NCBI GenBank assembly: GCA_035041965.1
Contig: JAPYMA010000373.1
Coordinates: 1-64,000 of the forward strand
DNA: 64,000 nucleotides
DNA from: Anisakis pegreffii
Lineage: Eukaryota; Nematoda; Chromadorea; Rhabditida; Anisakidae
Direction of reading: 5' to 3'
Under the pieces are notes generated by a model. The model worked only from the letters and a program-made list of their open reading frames with translations, was not told the origin of the DNA and ran no database searches. How positions within the stretch are numbered: the first letter of the stretch is position 1; every line of letters starts with the position of its first letter. This document shows positions 35,655-47,869 of this stretch, piece by piece. The position numbers and the translations under genes were made by a program.

Positions 35655-38391
35655 TTAAAGATCACTCCATTTATCACTATTATCACAGTTCACTGCTCTT
35701 CTCATCCATGTTCGGCCCGCTATTTTGCAAATATTGTCTCGCCATCTCATTTTCGGTCGACCCCGACTTCTTTTTCCGATTCTAGGTTGCCACTCTGTGC
35801 ACCTCTTCGCCCAGTTGTTATTGTCCATTGTTGCAATTTTTCTTGCCCACTTGATTTTCCTTTCCCTTGCACATTCTACAAAGTCTGACTTTCGTTACCC
35901 CTCTCAACCATTCATTCGATTTCCTATCGCGTAATTTAACCCCTACCATCAACCTTTCCATCCTTCTTTGGGCTACTGCCATCATATTTTCCATTCTTTT
36001 TGTCATTGCCCACGTTTCTGATCCGGATAACATCGCTGAAAGAACACATTCGTTATACAGACGTCGTTTCAAAACCATTCCGACCCTCTTATCAGTGAAA
36101 AATTCTTTATATTTGTAGAACGATTTCCATCCGATTTTTATCCTTCTTCTCAGTTCGGTTTCCCCCTCTCTTTTCATTGATATGAGCTGGCCGAGGTATA
36201 TGAACTCTCTGACTTCTTCAATGACATTCCCGTCAATAGATAACGGTGATTTTATTATACGGTTTGCCATGATTTTTGTTTTGGTGACATTAATTTTCAG
36301 TCCAATTTTGCTGCTTTCCCGAATGAGATCTCTCAACATCGTCCTTATCTGATTGCAATTGTGTGATATTAGGACAATGTCGTCAGCAAATCTGAGATTG
36401 TTTAGAATTTTCCCATCTATTTTTACACCTTTATTTTGCCAATTCAATCCTTCAAAAACCGTTTGCAGGCAGGTGTTAAATAATTTTGGAGATATCGTGT
36501 CCCCCTGTCGAACCCCTCTGTTCGTATGAAATGGGATTTTGCTATCATTTAAGTACACGGCTGACTTCGATACTTCATAAATTTTCTGCAGTACTTTGAT
36601 GATCGAGTGATGAACTGAAGCCGACTGCAGTGAATTCCATACCGCGTTTGTTTCCACTGAATCGAATGCTTTTTCAAAGTCAATGAAAAGCAAATACAGT
36701 GGGAAGTTGTATTCGTTGGCCTTTTCGATAAGTTGTGTGACGGTGTGGATTTGGTGAATTGTTGAATACTGCGGCCTGAAGCCGGCTTGTTCGTCATCTT
36801 GTGCTGCGTCGAGTTGTGGTTGCATTCGATTGTTCAACACCTTGGTGAAACATTTGTATATGACAGACAGCAGCGATATGGGGCGATAGTTTTTTATTTG
36901 TTTTGGATCACCTTTTTTGTATAGCAGAATCGTTTTTGAGTCACCGAAGCCATTTGGAATCGCCGTGTTACTGATCATGTTATTGAAAAGACGGGTGAGG
37001 GGAGGAACGAGTTGATCTTTCGCTAATTTAACTGCTTCTGCAGTTATGCCGTCCAGTCCAACCGAAGTTCCTATTTTCATCTGTGATATTGCGTGCTCTA
37101 CTTCTCATTCCAAAATTGGTGCGAAATCATCATTCTGTTTTTTCATTTGGAAGGTGACTTTTGTTCTACTTCTGTATAAGTTGTTATAGAAGTAGCCTAC
37201 GGCGTCACCGATTTCCCTTGTTGTGTGCATTATTTCTCCTTGATTATTTGCTATTTCAGTTATTCTCTTTTTTCCACTTAACATTTCACTCCTTGCTCTT
37301 CTTAACTTTCCTGATGAAATAGCGTCCTTCAAAATTTGCATATTCCTTCTCTTTCTGTTTTCTTTGATCTTCTTCGTTATTGTTTTGCATAATTCTGCAT
37401 ATTCCACCTTTGAATGTTGATTTCCATCCCTTTTCATGAGTCTCCTCCTTTGCATTAGGTTCACTGTGCTGGCGGATAGTTGCGGGTGCAACTGTCTCGG
37501 TTCTTCGGCCTCTGTCATGGCTGTTCTGATCTCCTTTTGCAAGATTTCATACGATTCGGCTTCGCTCACCATACTGTTCCCGATAGCGATTCGATAGCCT
37601 GACTTATTCATTATCTTTTGTCCGGTCAGTGATCTTTTAGTTGCCCAAATCCGCCTATCTTTTAAAGCTATTACACTTCTGACCAGATGATGATCACTTT
37701 CTGTTCTGAAGTGATTCAAGACATCCACATTTTTTGGGATGACATGTTTATTGATTATTATGAAATCGATTTCGTTTTTGGTTGTGCCATTCGGACTTCT
37801 CCAAGTCCACTTCCTACCCTTCCTCTTTTTGAACATTGTATTCATTGTCTTCAAACCGTTAGCCTCGCAAAAATCAACAGCTGCCTGGCCTCGGTTGTTT
37901 CTGATGCATCCCACTGAATTTTCGCCTATTTTCTTCTTACCAACAGTTGCATTAAAATCCCCAATTATTAAGGTGAATGTTGATCTGTCATGATTGACAG
38001 TATCAGATAGTTCATCTAGAAACTTGCTGTATTCAGCGTCATCACATCCATTATGTGGTGCATATACCTGAATTATTCTCAGGTTTGTTCGAGTTGTGAT
38101 TTTCAGTTTCAACTGAGCAATTCTGGATGATGTGCATTTGAATGAAACTATCCTGCTTTTCCATTCCCTTGAAATATAAAATCCAACTCCGCCTTGGGAG
38201 CGAGTTTCATCCCCATTGAAATATAAACAATTACCATTTGGACGATCTATTGCACCTGCACCTTTCCTTCTTACCTTGGTCAGACCGGTGATGTCGTACT
38301 TGATGTGTCGGGGTTCTTCCTCAAATTCCGCCAATCTTGCCTCTGAGAGCAGTGATCCAGCGTTAAATGTACAAATTCTTACGTCAGTCAT
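35655..38391 (-). mobile_element. RTE-clade non-LTR retrotransposon, inactivated
   Basis: The element would make one polyprotein with an N-terminal AP endonuclease and a reverse transcriptase. The endonuclease part (38391-37105) shows TFNAGSL, QVYAPH, IIGDFNA, TWRSPNGT and SDHHLV. The RT part (37080-35818) shows NYRPISLLSVIYK, LLFIDFEKAFDSV, GVRQGDTISPKLF and the catalytic FADDIVLIS. The parts are in the same frame, separated by one TGA (37105-37107) and eight codons. After NEWLRGVTK the frame shifts (about 35885), giving ERKIKWARKIA, then again (about 35725-35735), giving AGRTWMRRAV before TAA 35655-35657. The endonuclease Glu normally in LxEVR is Lys (GLTKVR, residue 39). Four lesions mean this copy cannot move by itself. 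Plus-strand ORFs here are antisense shadows. Confidence 0.95.
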
Positions 38392-38403
38392 ATCACGGTT
38401 GAG

Positions 38404-38630
38404 CCTTCACTCACGCCCCGGCCCACAGGGTGCTGGTGAGTGGGAAAACTGCACTCTGTCAATTTTCCGGTGCAGTCGCTACGCGACCGCTCACCGCGGA
38501 TGACTGACGCACTATCGAGCTCGAAGGTTTGGGCCTACCCTTACGCCCCGGCCTAAAGGGTGCTGGTGAGGGTGAAATTTGCAACCGGTCAAATTTCCAG
38601 AGCAGTCGACAACCGACCGCTCACTGTGAC
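38404..38630 (-). promoter_or_regulatory. LINE 5' leader: two ~95-nt structured repeats
   Basis: Two related segments, 38404-38499 and 38536-38628, lie 130 bp apart directly upstream of the endonuclease start. In RNA sense each has a hairpin ending in GACTGC (GTCGC-loop-GCGAC in one, GTCG-loop-CGAC in the other) and a second stem enclosing GGCCGGGGC (CACTCAC/GTGAGTG in one, ACCCTCAC/GTAAGGGT in the other). Different paired bases at the same place suggest selection on RNA structure. RTE/R2-type LINEs are known to carry promoters and sometimes self-cleaving ribozymes here; that role is inference. Confidence 0.6.
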
Positions 38631-38649
38631 AGATCTTAGTCCGATTCCG

Positions 38650-39060
38650 ATCCTCCGATCCTTTTGAAGAAGTTGTTGTAACTGTTAATTGTGGTTGGAG
38701 TCGTATGGTCATTTTCGTCAAACAATTGGCACTCGGGATTCATCATATTGTTGCTGCCGTTACTTGTTGTTAAACTTCGGTGTTGTGGACGCTCACTATT
38801 GTATTGAAATAAACTGTTTGTTCGATTCTACGCTTGTTCGAGTCTCGACGCTCCAGATGTTTCGTTCAAAAGTGTTCGTTCGATTCTACACTTATTCGGT
38901 ACGTCGCAGTGAACTCTCGACGTTCCAGACACACTTCATTCGTTTTCTTTACTCTATCTATATTTTCAGTTCTCTTGTTCTTCCTTTTTTGGTTGTTCCA
39001 CTTCATTACATTGTATCTATCATTGTCAACTAAGGGGGATCATCCCACTTTTAAAATTCA
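38650..39060. other. Possible LTR-like or leader sequence, unassigned
   Basis: Two imperfect direct repeats of a GTTCGATTCTACxCTT block (about 38820 and 38878), each followed by a CTCGACGxTCCAGA motif, and an AATAAA at 38807. The stretch could be part of an LTR running from TGTTGTAACTG (about 38670) to TTGTCA (about 39029), but no partner LTR is visible. Confidence 0.25.
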
Positions 39061-39079
39061 GTACCACCAATCACTAGTC

Positions 39080-39300
39080 AAAAGGTCCCCCTGTCCCCTC
39101 CTTCAAGACTAGTAGTCGGTAAATCTTATCACTCTTGTACATTCTTCGAATACATGTGAGATGCGTATTGCATGATCTGCAAATCATCATACTGCATTTT
39201 ATTTGAATGTGGATCGCATCATTTTGAAGTGCAACTCGATTAACCAAACGCTCACACATGAAATTGCCACATATGCAGACAGCAAATGAATACTTTGCGC
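39080..39300 (-). repeat. Diverged repeat family, unit 1
   Basis: First of four related units; the others are about 40060-40400, 40840-41160 and 41470-41600. On the minus strand they share a hydrophobic frame that reads SI(N/H)LL, then a VA(I/A) core and IEL, and ends at a stop at the same place in units 1-3; a second block reads CNxxLTCxRRM. Conservation of a frame hints at an old coding exon, but no splice structure could be built. Confidence 0.5.
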
Positions 39301-39860
39301 AAAGACTTTGTTAAAGTTTTGATGACGTTTAACGATGGTATATTGAAAGTAAAAGTATTGCCACATATGCATACTTTGTTAAAGTTTTGATGACGTTTAA
39401 CGATGGCATATTGAAAGTAAAAGTATTGCCACATATGCATACTTTGTTAAAGTTTTGATGACGTTTAACGATGGCATATTGAAAGTAAAAGTATTGCCAC
39501 ATATGCATACTTTGTTAAAGTTTTGATGACGTTTAACGATGGCATATTGAAAGTAAAAGTATTGCCACATATGCATACTTTGTTAAAGTTTTGATGACGT
39601 TTAACGATGGCATATTGAAAGTAAAAGTATTGCCACATATGCATACTTTGTTAAAGTTTTGATGACGTTTAACGATGGCATATTGAAAGTAAAAGTATTG
39701 CCACATATGCATACTTTGTTAAAGTTTTGATGACGTTTAACGATGGCATATTGAAAGTAAAAGTATTGCCACATATGCATACTTTGTTAAAGTTTTGATG
39801 ACGTTTAACGATGGCATATTGAAAGTAAAAGTATTGCCACATATGCATACTTTGTTAAAC
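39297..39860. repeat. 68-bp minisatellite, about eight copies
   Basis: Units beginning CCACATATGC occur every 68 bp at 39361, 39429, 39497, 39565, 39633, 39701, 39769 and 39837, nearly identical. The array has grown from a piece of the surrounding repeat unit, since the same TTTTGATGACGTTTAACGAT segment occurs once, diverged, in the other units. Confidence 0.95.
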
Positions 39861-40059
39861 TGAAATAAAAGTATAGGCGATGATTCGACATCGAACATAA
39901 TTTTATTTACTTGATAACACCCATAATATGAATTTGCAAATATCGCTAACGTCAAAGTTTGTAAACTTACAAAAGCTGGTAACATGGAACTACTACTAAA
40001 TGGGACGTAAGTAATGAATGAAAGAAAGCCGACAGAACAGGCAATTTGTGTCTTACATG

Positions 40060-41600
40060 TGTTCGAAGAATGTATCTGATTGTTACGACACATTCTTCGA
40101 ACACAGGTAAGACACAAATTGCCTGATCTTCGAATCGCATGCTGCATCAATATGTGAATGCGAATGATATAACTTTGAAAAACAGTTCGATTGGAAAGAA
40201 CATGCTCGCGTACGAAATTGCCACGTACACAGATAGCAGATTAATACTCTGTCGAAAAAGGCTGTTAGGGTTGCGGTTGTTAGGGTTTTTTTGATCACGT
40301 CGAACGATTGCGCAATACCGATGACGTTGATTCGTTTAACGATAGTGCACCCCGAAGAGAAGTGTTGGCGATGAGTCGACATCAAACACGAATTAATTTA
40401 TTCGATAACGCCACGACATAAATTTGCAGCCAGCAAGCATTGGCAATATAAGGATAAAACTAAATGAAATGTAAATGACGAACGAAGCAAAAGCGCTTCG
40501 TAACCATAACTGTACCGCTGTGCAAAGACTCAACACTGTGTGCATTCTTAGGTAGCATTCAGAATTGATCATGAATCACTTAATGACATCAATCATGTAG
40601 CATTCAATCATTCAGAATCATGAATCAATCAAAATCATGAATCATTCAATCACAGGTCGCTTTGTCGTAATCTGTACTGTTTTCCCTCAAAATGAACTTT
40701 ACAGGGAAGGAAGCCAGAGTTGATAACGAAAAACTGTAGTGCATGAATCAGAATTCAATTCAAAGAAAACTTACTCGTTAATGTCAAATAGTCATGAGAG
40801 TTTTCGAGAAGACTGGCTACCTGGACGTCTGCTCAACTGAATGTGACGGCATCGGTACATCCCTCGAAAACGTATGAGGTACAAATTGCACGATATGCGG
40901 ATCATCACATTCTATCAATATATGAATACGTATCCTATCATGATGAAATACAACTCGATTGGTATAAACATGTTCACACAAAAAGCTGCCACACACATAA
41001 ACAGCAGATTAATACTCAATAAAAAACGATATTAGAGATTTTGATCACATTTAACGATTGTTCAGAAGTGTTAGTGATGAATCTCATAAAACATAAATAA
41101 TTTATGATAAATTGATTTATTCGATAACAACTACAATGTGAACTTTCAGCCAACATACATCGGGAACTCTTTCCCCAACAGCCTGCGGTATGATATTTGG
41201 AGTGACGTAGGATGAGCATATGAAAAAATGTCACCGAACCGCTCCCAAATATTCAACGCAGTAAACAAGATGAGCTGAGGAAGTATGAAACACGATTGTT
41301 TATCAAATTTAACGGCAGCTGTTTGTTTTTTTCAGTAATCAATTTGCGTTCCTCGAAAATGAACAACTCTTTTGCACGAATTAGAATTGCATTCAAAGAA
41401 AGGTTATTCATTAATATCAATTAATTTTGAGTATTCTAGAGATGATTGGTTACCTCGATGTTTACTCATGTGAATCTTATGACTCCTGTACATTCTTTGA
41501 ACACATGTGAGATGTGCATTGCATGATGATGTTACCAAACCGTTCCCAAACATTCAACGCGTCAACAAGATAAGCTGAGGAAGTATGAAACATCATTTAT
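40060..41600 (-). repeat. Diverged repeat family, units 2-4
   Basis: Units at about 40060-40400, 40840-41160 and 41470-41600 (partial) resemble unit 1 at 39080-39300. In units 2 and 3 the minus-strand frame with SINLL and FFPIELF / MFIPIELY ends in TGA at the corresponding place. Around 40045-40110 a short inverted repeat (CATTCTTCGAACACA and complement) is formed by a partial unit. Confidence 0.5.
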
Positions 41601-43590
41601 CAAAACTACCATTCATGTTTCCGCATCTAAATCACTGAAGGATGATGTTGTGATAAACCGGTGATCTCTTGTTTATTATTTGCGGTTTTCTTGTATGTCT
41701 CTCTATAGTGCTTTGCATAACGTGTGTTCTCTGGCCACCATTGGCAATCCGTAACCATTGTTTCGTAATAAGCTAACCTCAATGACTATATTAGTACCTC
41801 AGTGTAGTTATATCAGTTCTCTATATTAGTCAGTTAGTGTGTTGCTCGTATATCCAGTGTTGTCGTTGTGTATGAGCCATCATCGGCATCTTTCGTCACT
41901 CAACCGTCAGTGTACCTTTACTCAACTCAACCATTACTGTCGTCTTTATTTATTGTGTGGATAAACTATAATACTAATTGTCGCCTTCGCACCAGCAACA
42001 CAGCTAACATCACAAACAGTGCCGATCAGCAACACAATTAATCACACCTTCAGTTCCATTTATCTACTAATAAACAGCAAAAAATTACATCCATTACAAC
42101 ATACTTGGCATGTTCAAATTCCTCAATCAATTCGTTGCCATCGGCTATGTTCTGGTGCTAGCGCGGAAATTTTTCGCCACTACATTAATAAACATATGAC
42201 AATTATCTACAGCACAATCAGTATTTATCACGAATTCCCAACAATATGAAAAGATGGGCTACAAAAAGAAAGATCGAAGTAAAAGAGTTCATTTATTGCA
42301 ATCAGCGATGTTCGGACAAAGAAAACGTAATAATCATTTCGCGAACAATCTAACATTTTGATAGCGAAAAGAAAGAAGGAAAAAATGAGAAAGAGTGCAG
42401 GTCAACACGGATGATTCACACAACATCGCAAATACATCGACCACTTCGGTCGCAAATCATGTTGAAAATTCAATTTGGAAAGCGAAAAACTAAATAAGAC
42501 AGACCCAGGCATAAATAAACTCCTTAGAGCATCCCTTCCGTGAATGCTTTTACCTCATTCTTACATCCGACCACACCTTTGAGTTCCATGGATATTACCT
42601 AAGCAAATTGCGAAATTTAATGAGGACGATAACCGCCATTTTAAGGCGACGACGAGGAATATTGTGCAAATGGAATGATGAATTATCGTCCGGTTGCTTG
42701 CTTTCCTCAGCGTTATTCTGAACAGCACATCAAAAATGTTCTAGCGCATTTAAAACGTCGACGCCGTGGAAGGCAATCGGGTGATTAAGATTTACTGCAA
42801 GATGAACAGCACTACGTCAAGTTCTACAAAATTTTCACTTTCACGGTTTCGTTAGTTTGTAAACCGGTTACAGAAGAGAGCCAAAGGTAGCAGGAAAAAC
42901 GACTGGCAACGATTCAACTCCCGCTGACTCCAACGGATTGCTGAGCGACCTGATAAGAACACATATCAAACCACGGAAAAATATTTGAGAAGACAGAGGC
43001 CAGTTGAAACCAGGAGCAACAATATCACTTCAACAATAGAAAAAACGAGAAAACCGCTAATTAATAATACCTCATACTCTCTGAGTCGCCTATAATGAGA
43101 AGACGACAACAGCCTGACACGATATGAAACGAAAATTGTCCTGTCGAAAGTTCCCTGCCATGGGATTTGACGATTACGTGATGTTATCCATTACGACCCG
43201 ACTGGCCTGACGCTGATTGTCCGCGACTGCTTATTCAACGTATTCGCAGCTGACCGCTTGCAAGCGGCCACTCCCCTATCCGCAACCTGGGGACGCGCTA
43301 GCTGGCATTCAGCTCTGCACACTAGTAATTGCCATCGAACAATGTACAATTAATGGCATTTGTGAATTCGTTCCCAAAAACCGTATGGGTGTTTTACATC
43401 GATTGAACGAATGCATGTAGCATGACATATGAACTATATGAATTTTCATAAAGCGGTTCTTGAAACCGATATATTCATATGACGCAAGCTCGTTTCATCA
43501 GTAGTTCTCATCCCATAGAACAAAACTGAGCTGCATCATTTTTGATTGAATGACGATTGAACCTATTTTCAAAACAAGCCATGATCCCAT
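41600..43590. other. No supported gene; possible solo LTR at about 41649-42000
   Basis: 41649-42000 begins TGTTGTGATAAACC and ends ACCAGCAACA, and is rich in short T-C tracts, so it could be a solo LTR. No target-site duplication or second LTR was found. The rest (42.0-43.59 kb) holds short ORFs without recognisable domains. Two Arg/Lys-rich stretches (around 42640 and 42755) look alike but are surrounded by stops. Confidence 0.3.
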
Positions 43591-43779
43591 AACTCTATGT
43601 ATGTTGCCGACACCGTATGATTATCCCGCTGCACTTATTCACATCACAGGAGAATATGTGTTTGAAGAAGTAAGATAAATTGAGATGCTTGGACGCTTCT
43701 GAGATGATGACCAAGACGAAGGAGAGCAATACCAAACCTCTTTCAGAGTAGCATAGTGAAGTCGATCCAACTGCCGTTT

Positions 43780-45300
43780 TGTTGAACTGCGATGGTGATG
43801 TGCTATCGCAACACCGTGGGGTACCTCGCCACAAATGCAGCAAAGACAGCAGATACACGTTGCGACAATACAAAACAATTTCAGGAATTAGATGATGGTT
43901 GCTACTGGCAGCTAAGTCGCCAACTAAATAGTATCGCAACCGCTGCGAAGAATGACGCGAACTGTTGCCATGACGCCGTGAGCGGCACCTAATAAAAGAG
44001 GCGGTAAACAGGAATCTTATGCGCACCGCCCTTATCAGGCGTTTCAAGAAAGAAACAACAAGAAGCTTCGACAGCTGCCCCGCAACATGATTAACGTCAG
44101 GAACCCAGTGAAGGTGAAGGTGACTTGATGACGCGATCTGGCTCGTCGCAAGTAATCTCAGGGGCGGCGTGGAGGGAGGCGGAGAATGAATGCCTTCGTG
44201 AGCCGACCCGCAACGTGATTAGAATCACGATCGCAGTGCAATGCGCCGTAATTTAGCGCTGCGACACCATGAGCGGCTCCATACCTCCGACGTAGCCATG
44301 AGAGCCGACAGATAGTAAGAATCGCTAAGATCTAGATCAGGACTCAATAAAAATGCGGTCACGGTGGAGGGCAATGCGATCGGATACCACAATCTCCCAA
44401 CAAACACCTGACCTCCAAGGCGGCGTGGAGAGCGGATGGATGATGGATGCCTCTGGGAATTGGTTCGGGACGGGAATGAAATGGCGGTCTCAGTGAAGTC
44501 AACCTGATTTGGCGTCGCAAACCAGTAAGTAGCAATTAAGTTTGGAGGCGGCCAGAACGACAGACAAATGATGAAGACCTCCTGGATCTTGGTCGGTACG
44601 CAATGAAAACCACGGTCCCGGCGAAAGGCGATACAACTTGTTGCCATAACCACGTGAGCCGCAACTAATATTCAAGGCGGCACGGAGGGAAAATGGATAA
44701 TGGAAGCCTCCGGAAACTGGGCCGCGACGTGATTAGAACCGCGGTCCCAGAGGAGGACGACATGATTTGGCGCTGGGAAATAGTGAGCGACAACTAACCT
44801 TCGAGGCGGCGTGGAGGGCAGACGGATAATGGAACCCCCGGGAGCTGGGCCGCGACGTGATTAGAACCGCGGTCCCAGAGGGGGGCGACATGATTTGGCG
44901 CTGGGAAATAGTGAGCGACAACTAACCTTCGAGGCGGCGTGGAGGGCAGACGGATAATGGAACCCCCGGGAGCTGGGCCGCGACGTGATTAGAACCGCGG
45001 TCCCAGAGGGGGGCGACATGATTTGGCGCTGGGAAATAGTGAGCGACAACTAACCTTCGAGGCGGCGTGGAGGGCAGACGGATAATGGAAGCCTCCGGGA
45101 GCTGGACCGCGACGTGATTGGAACCGCGCTCCCAGAAGAGGGCGACATGATTTGGCGCTGGGAAATAGTGAGCGACAACTAACCTTCGAGGTGGCGTGGA
45201 GGGCAGACGGATAATGCATGCTTGCGGGAACTGGGATGTGACGTGATTAGAATCACGTCCCAGCGGAGGGCGACATGATTTCTGCCCAGGCCGCATATGG
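43780..45300 (-). repeat. GC-rich 128-bp satellite, left array
   Basis: Units such as 44804-44931, 44932-45059 and 45060-45187 are almost identical, with period 128 bp and shared motifs GAGGCGGCGTGGAGGGCA, GGGCCGCGACGTGATTAGAA and GGCGCTGGGAAATAGTGAG. Units left of 44660 are progressively diverged. The array is far richer in G+C than its flanks. Minus-strand ORFs of 60-140 codons are repeat translations. Strand marks orientation relative to the right array. Confidence 0.93.
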
Positions 45301-45304
45301 CGGG

Positions 45305-47865
45305 CCTATCCCCGGAGGCGGCAAGGAGAACAGAGGAATAGCTTGTGCCTATGGGCCATAACAGTACTAACGGTAAGCACAGAGTCCCAGCACAAAGCGA
45401 CTCTCGTGCGATATCTCGCTTAAATTATCGAACGGTGATAAAGAGAATGAGTTACCCCTAGTGTTCAAAAAACGTAAATTCTGCCTCACATTCAGGATTC
45501 GTTTTCAAGAATCGAATGAGATTTTGATGAGAACAGTATAATGAATCATAACAAACACGGACAAATGAGCAATTATGACATATGAACTCGATAAAATTAT
45601 GATATAAGCGAAACCAAAAAAGGTTACAAGGAGAACGAGTACTAGTTCTAATGAGCATTGATTACCGAGTGCGATGCATGGTTCATAGATTTAAAACAAA
45701 CACTTTCAAATGAGGGAAATGAAGAAACAAATGAGGAAAAACTAAATGAACATCAAGTACCCTAAAACGTGGCAAAGCTATTTTCTGCTATCATTTCTAC
45801 TACTGCTTCATCATGATATTAAATTATTTTTCTCATCATTATTACTCATTCCGCCACGGGAACTACCAACTTCCGAATGGTTTTCCTCGCAAACGCTCAT
45901 GCTCATTCAGCACTCACAGAAATTTGGCTGAGTGAAATTTCGAACGAATGAAAAAGAAATGCAGAACATCGGTCCTTCACGATTCCATTGAGAAAAATAG
46001 GTCTGTGTGTCTAGTTCGCATATATCCGCCTCACTGTTCACAAATTTTGGTTATGAAGGAAGTGGTGATACGACGAAATTATCTATCTTCACTAATTTTG
46101 CATGTAATTACTAACTGAACGAATTTATGATGATATCTCACGAGCTATTTTACTAGCCCTATATTTTCATGAAAGTCTTTGATTGATTCCTAGAAGCTTA
46201 GAAGACGAACGAAATATTTTCAACAATGAAAATTTTGAATTCATGTATCTGACGCTTGCGGGTGACTTGATGGTTGCCAGAATTAATCAGACCAATAACA
46301 GCAACACAAGTGAAAAAATAGAGTCACAACATATTGGTGGAATGCAATCAAAGCTGAGTGTACACACACTGCATAGTATGCTCTTCCTATGCATACCACT
46401 GATTATGTCTACCAAAGTAACACTTCGAAATTTTGATATCTCCTTACACGCTGAGTGAAAAAAAATAGACTGTTCAAATCTTTCAATAGTGCGTATGGGA
46501 GGGCTCCATACAATTTAATTATGTTTTGTTTATACTTCATAACATCCTCGAAAACTGTGCAGTGTGCATACGAAGGCCTCTAGTAATTCTCATCTTGCGT
46601 TGCATAATCATATTCGCATTGCTCCACTTTCTTGAGATCTCACATCACTAAGAATAAGAATTTTCCGTTATTCTACCATCGAGTCCCCTATAAAACCACT
46701 GCGGCGATCGGATTCTCACTTCTCATTCATATGAAAATTGTTTAAGCATCGATAGTGCTCACTGACACATCGCAAAGTGACGAATTTCTGTTCTTTCCCT
46801 GGAAATAAATATCAGTCAGCATTTTGCTCCAAATGAGGACGAACTTATGTGAAATAGGTTAGATGGTGGACGATCATTAAAACATGTTGAAAAATTCATT
46901 TGTCCAAATGCTACTAAGAACTTCAGCACCAAAAGATCACGAATTGATTGCTGGACAACTGAGGATGTCATCTCGTCCGTGACAATTTCGCTTGATAAAT
47001 CATCATATGAAGCACAGGTGTATGCATCGCGTGTAGGACATAAACTATTGAACAAAATTTTCTAAGCTATTGAAAGAACACCCACTCTGAAGTGCTGGTG
47101 TATGATTGCTCCCACTTAATAACTTTTCATGGAGAAAACATACATAAAATGCGAGAGACAATGCACCACCATGTCAGCGAACATCCAGGATCGTCGATTT
47201 ACCACAATCACATCTTCCGCCCTATTTGTTCACAATGTTACGGTGTAAATACATATACCTCTCCTTTGTTCGTAACGAAAAACTTTCTCAATATCATTCG
47301 GCATTCCCCGGCCAGCATCAAACGAGGTGGATGAGAACATTGAAGGTTTATTGGTTGCTGAAAATATCATTTATAAACGGGGGAGGAAACGAATGGGAAG
47401 GACGAACAACATTAAATCACAATACTGTTTGGATTAGGACAGCAAGAAAATCATGCGAAGAAGTGAATACACGGAACAGTTGTGAAAAACGAACCAATGT
47501 CCAAAAAAAGTAGCAGATATCTGATGTAAGACTGCCCTCAAAACGATCACGCGACACACACCGTATTGATGGGAATCAGATTGCCGGACTCTCCGAAAAG
47601 CTCACCTCTTGTTTGCAATATAGGGTATGAAGCATACTACCAAAAGAAGACGGATTCAGTGCAGAGCACAAGCATCAGTCGTGGATCAAACTGAAATGGA
47701 GAAAATGGTCAGTAAATTGAAAAAAAATACCATGGATATGTGGTCAGCTATTCAAAACTCAATCTAATCTGTAAGCAAATCTGCAGCATGAAAACGCAAG
47801 AGTTAAGAAAGAAAGAGAAGGTGTCATGATGATAAGCCAAGAACTACCTCTGACTGCCAACGAGC
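45305..47865. other. Single-copy island between opposed satellite arrays
   Basis: AT-rich DNA. ORFs 46183-46458 (plus, 91 aa), 46816-47055 (minus) and 47092-47334 (plus) have no domain or splice context that I recognise. Nothing can be called. Confidence 0.5.
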
Positions 47866-47869
47866 TTTA

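Noticed and set aside
35465..36118. Hydrophobic plus-strand ORFs
   Set aside because: Antisense to the 3' part of the LINE reverse transcriptase.
39297..39860. CRISPR-like array
   Set aside because: The 68-bp units are contiguous and nearly identical with no variable spacers; the context is eukaryotic.
41649..42000. Solo LTR
   Set aside because: The ends look right, but no target-site duplication, second copy or internal domain was found; kept only as a remark.
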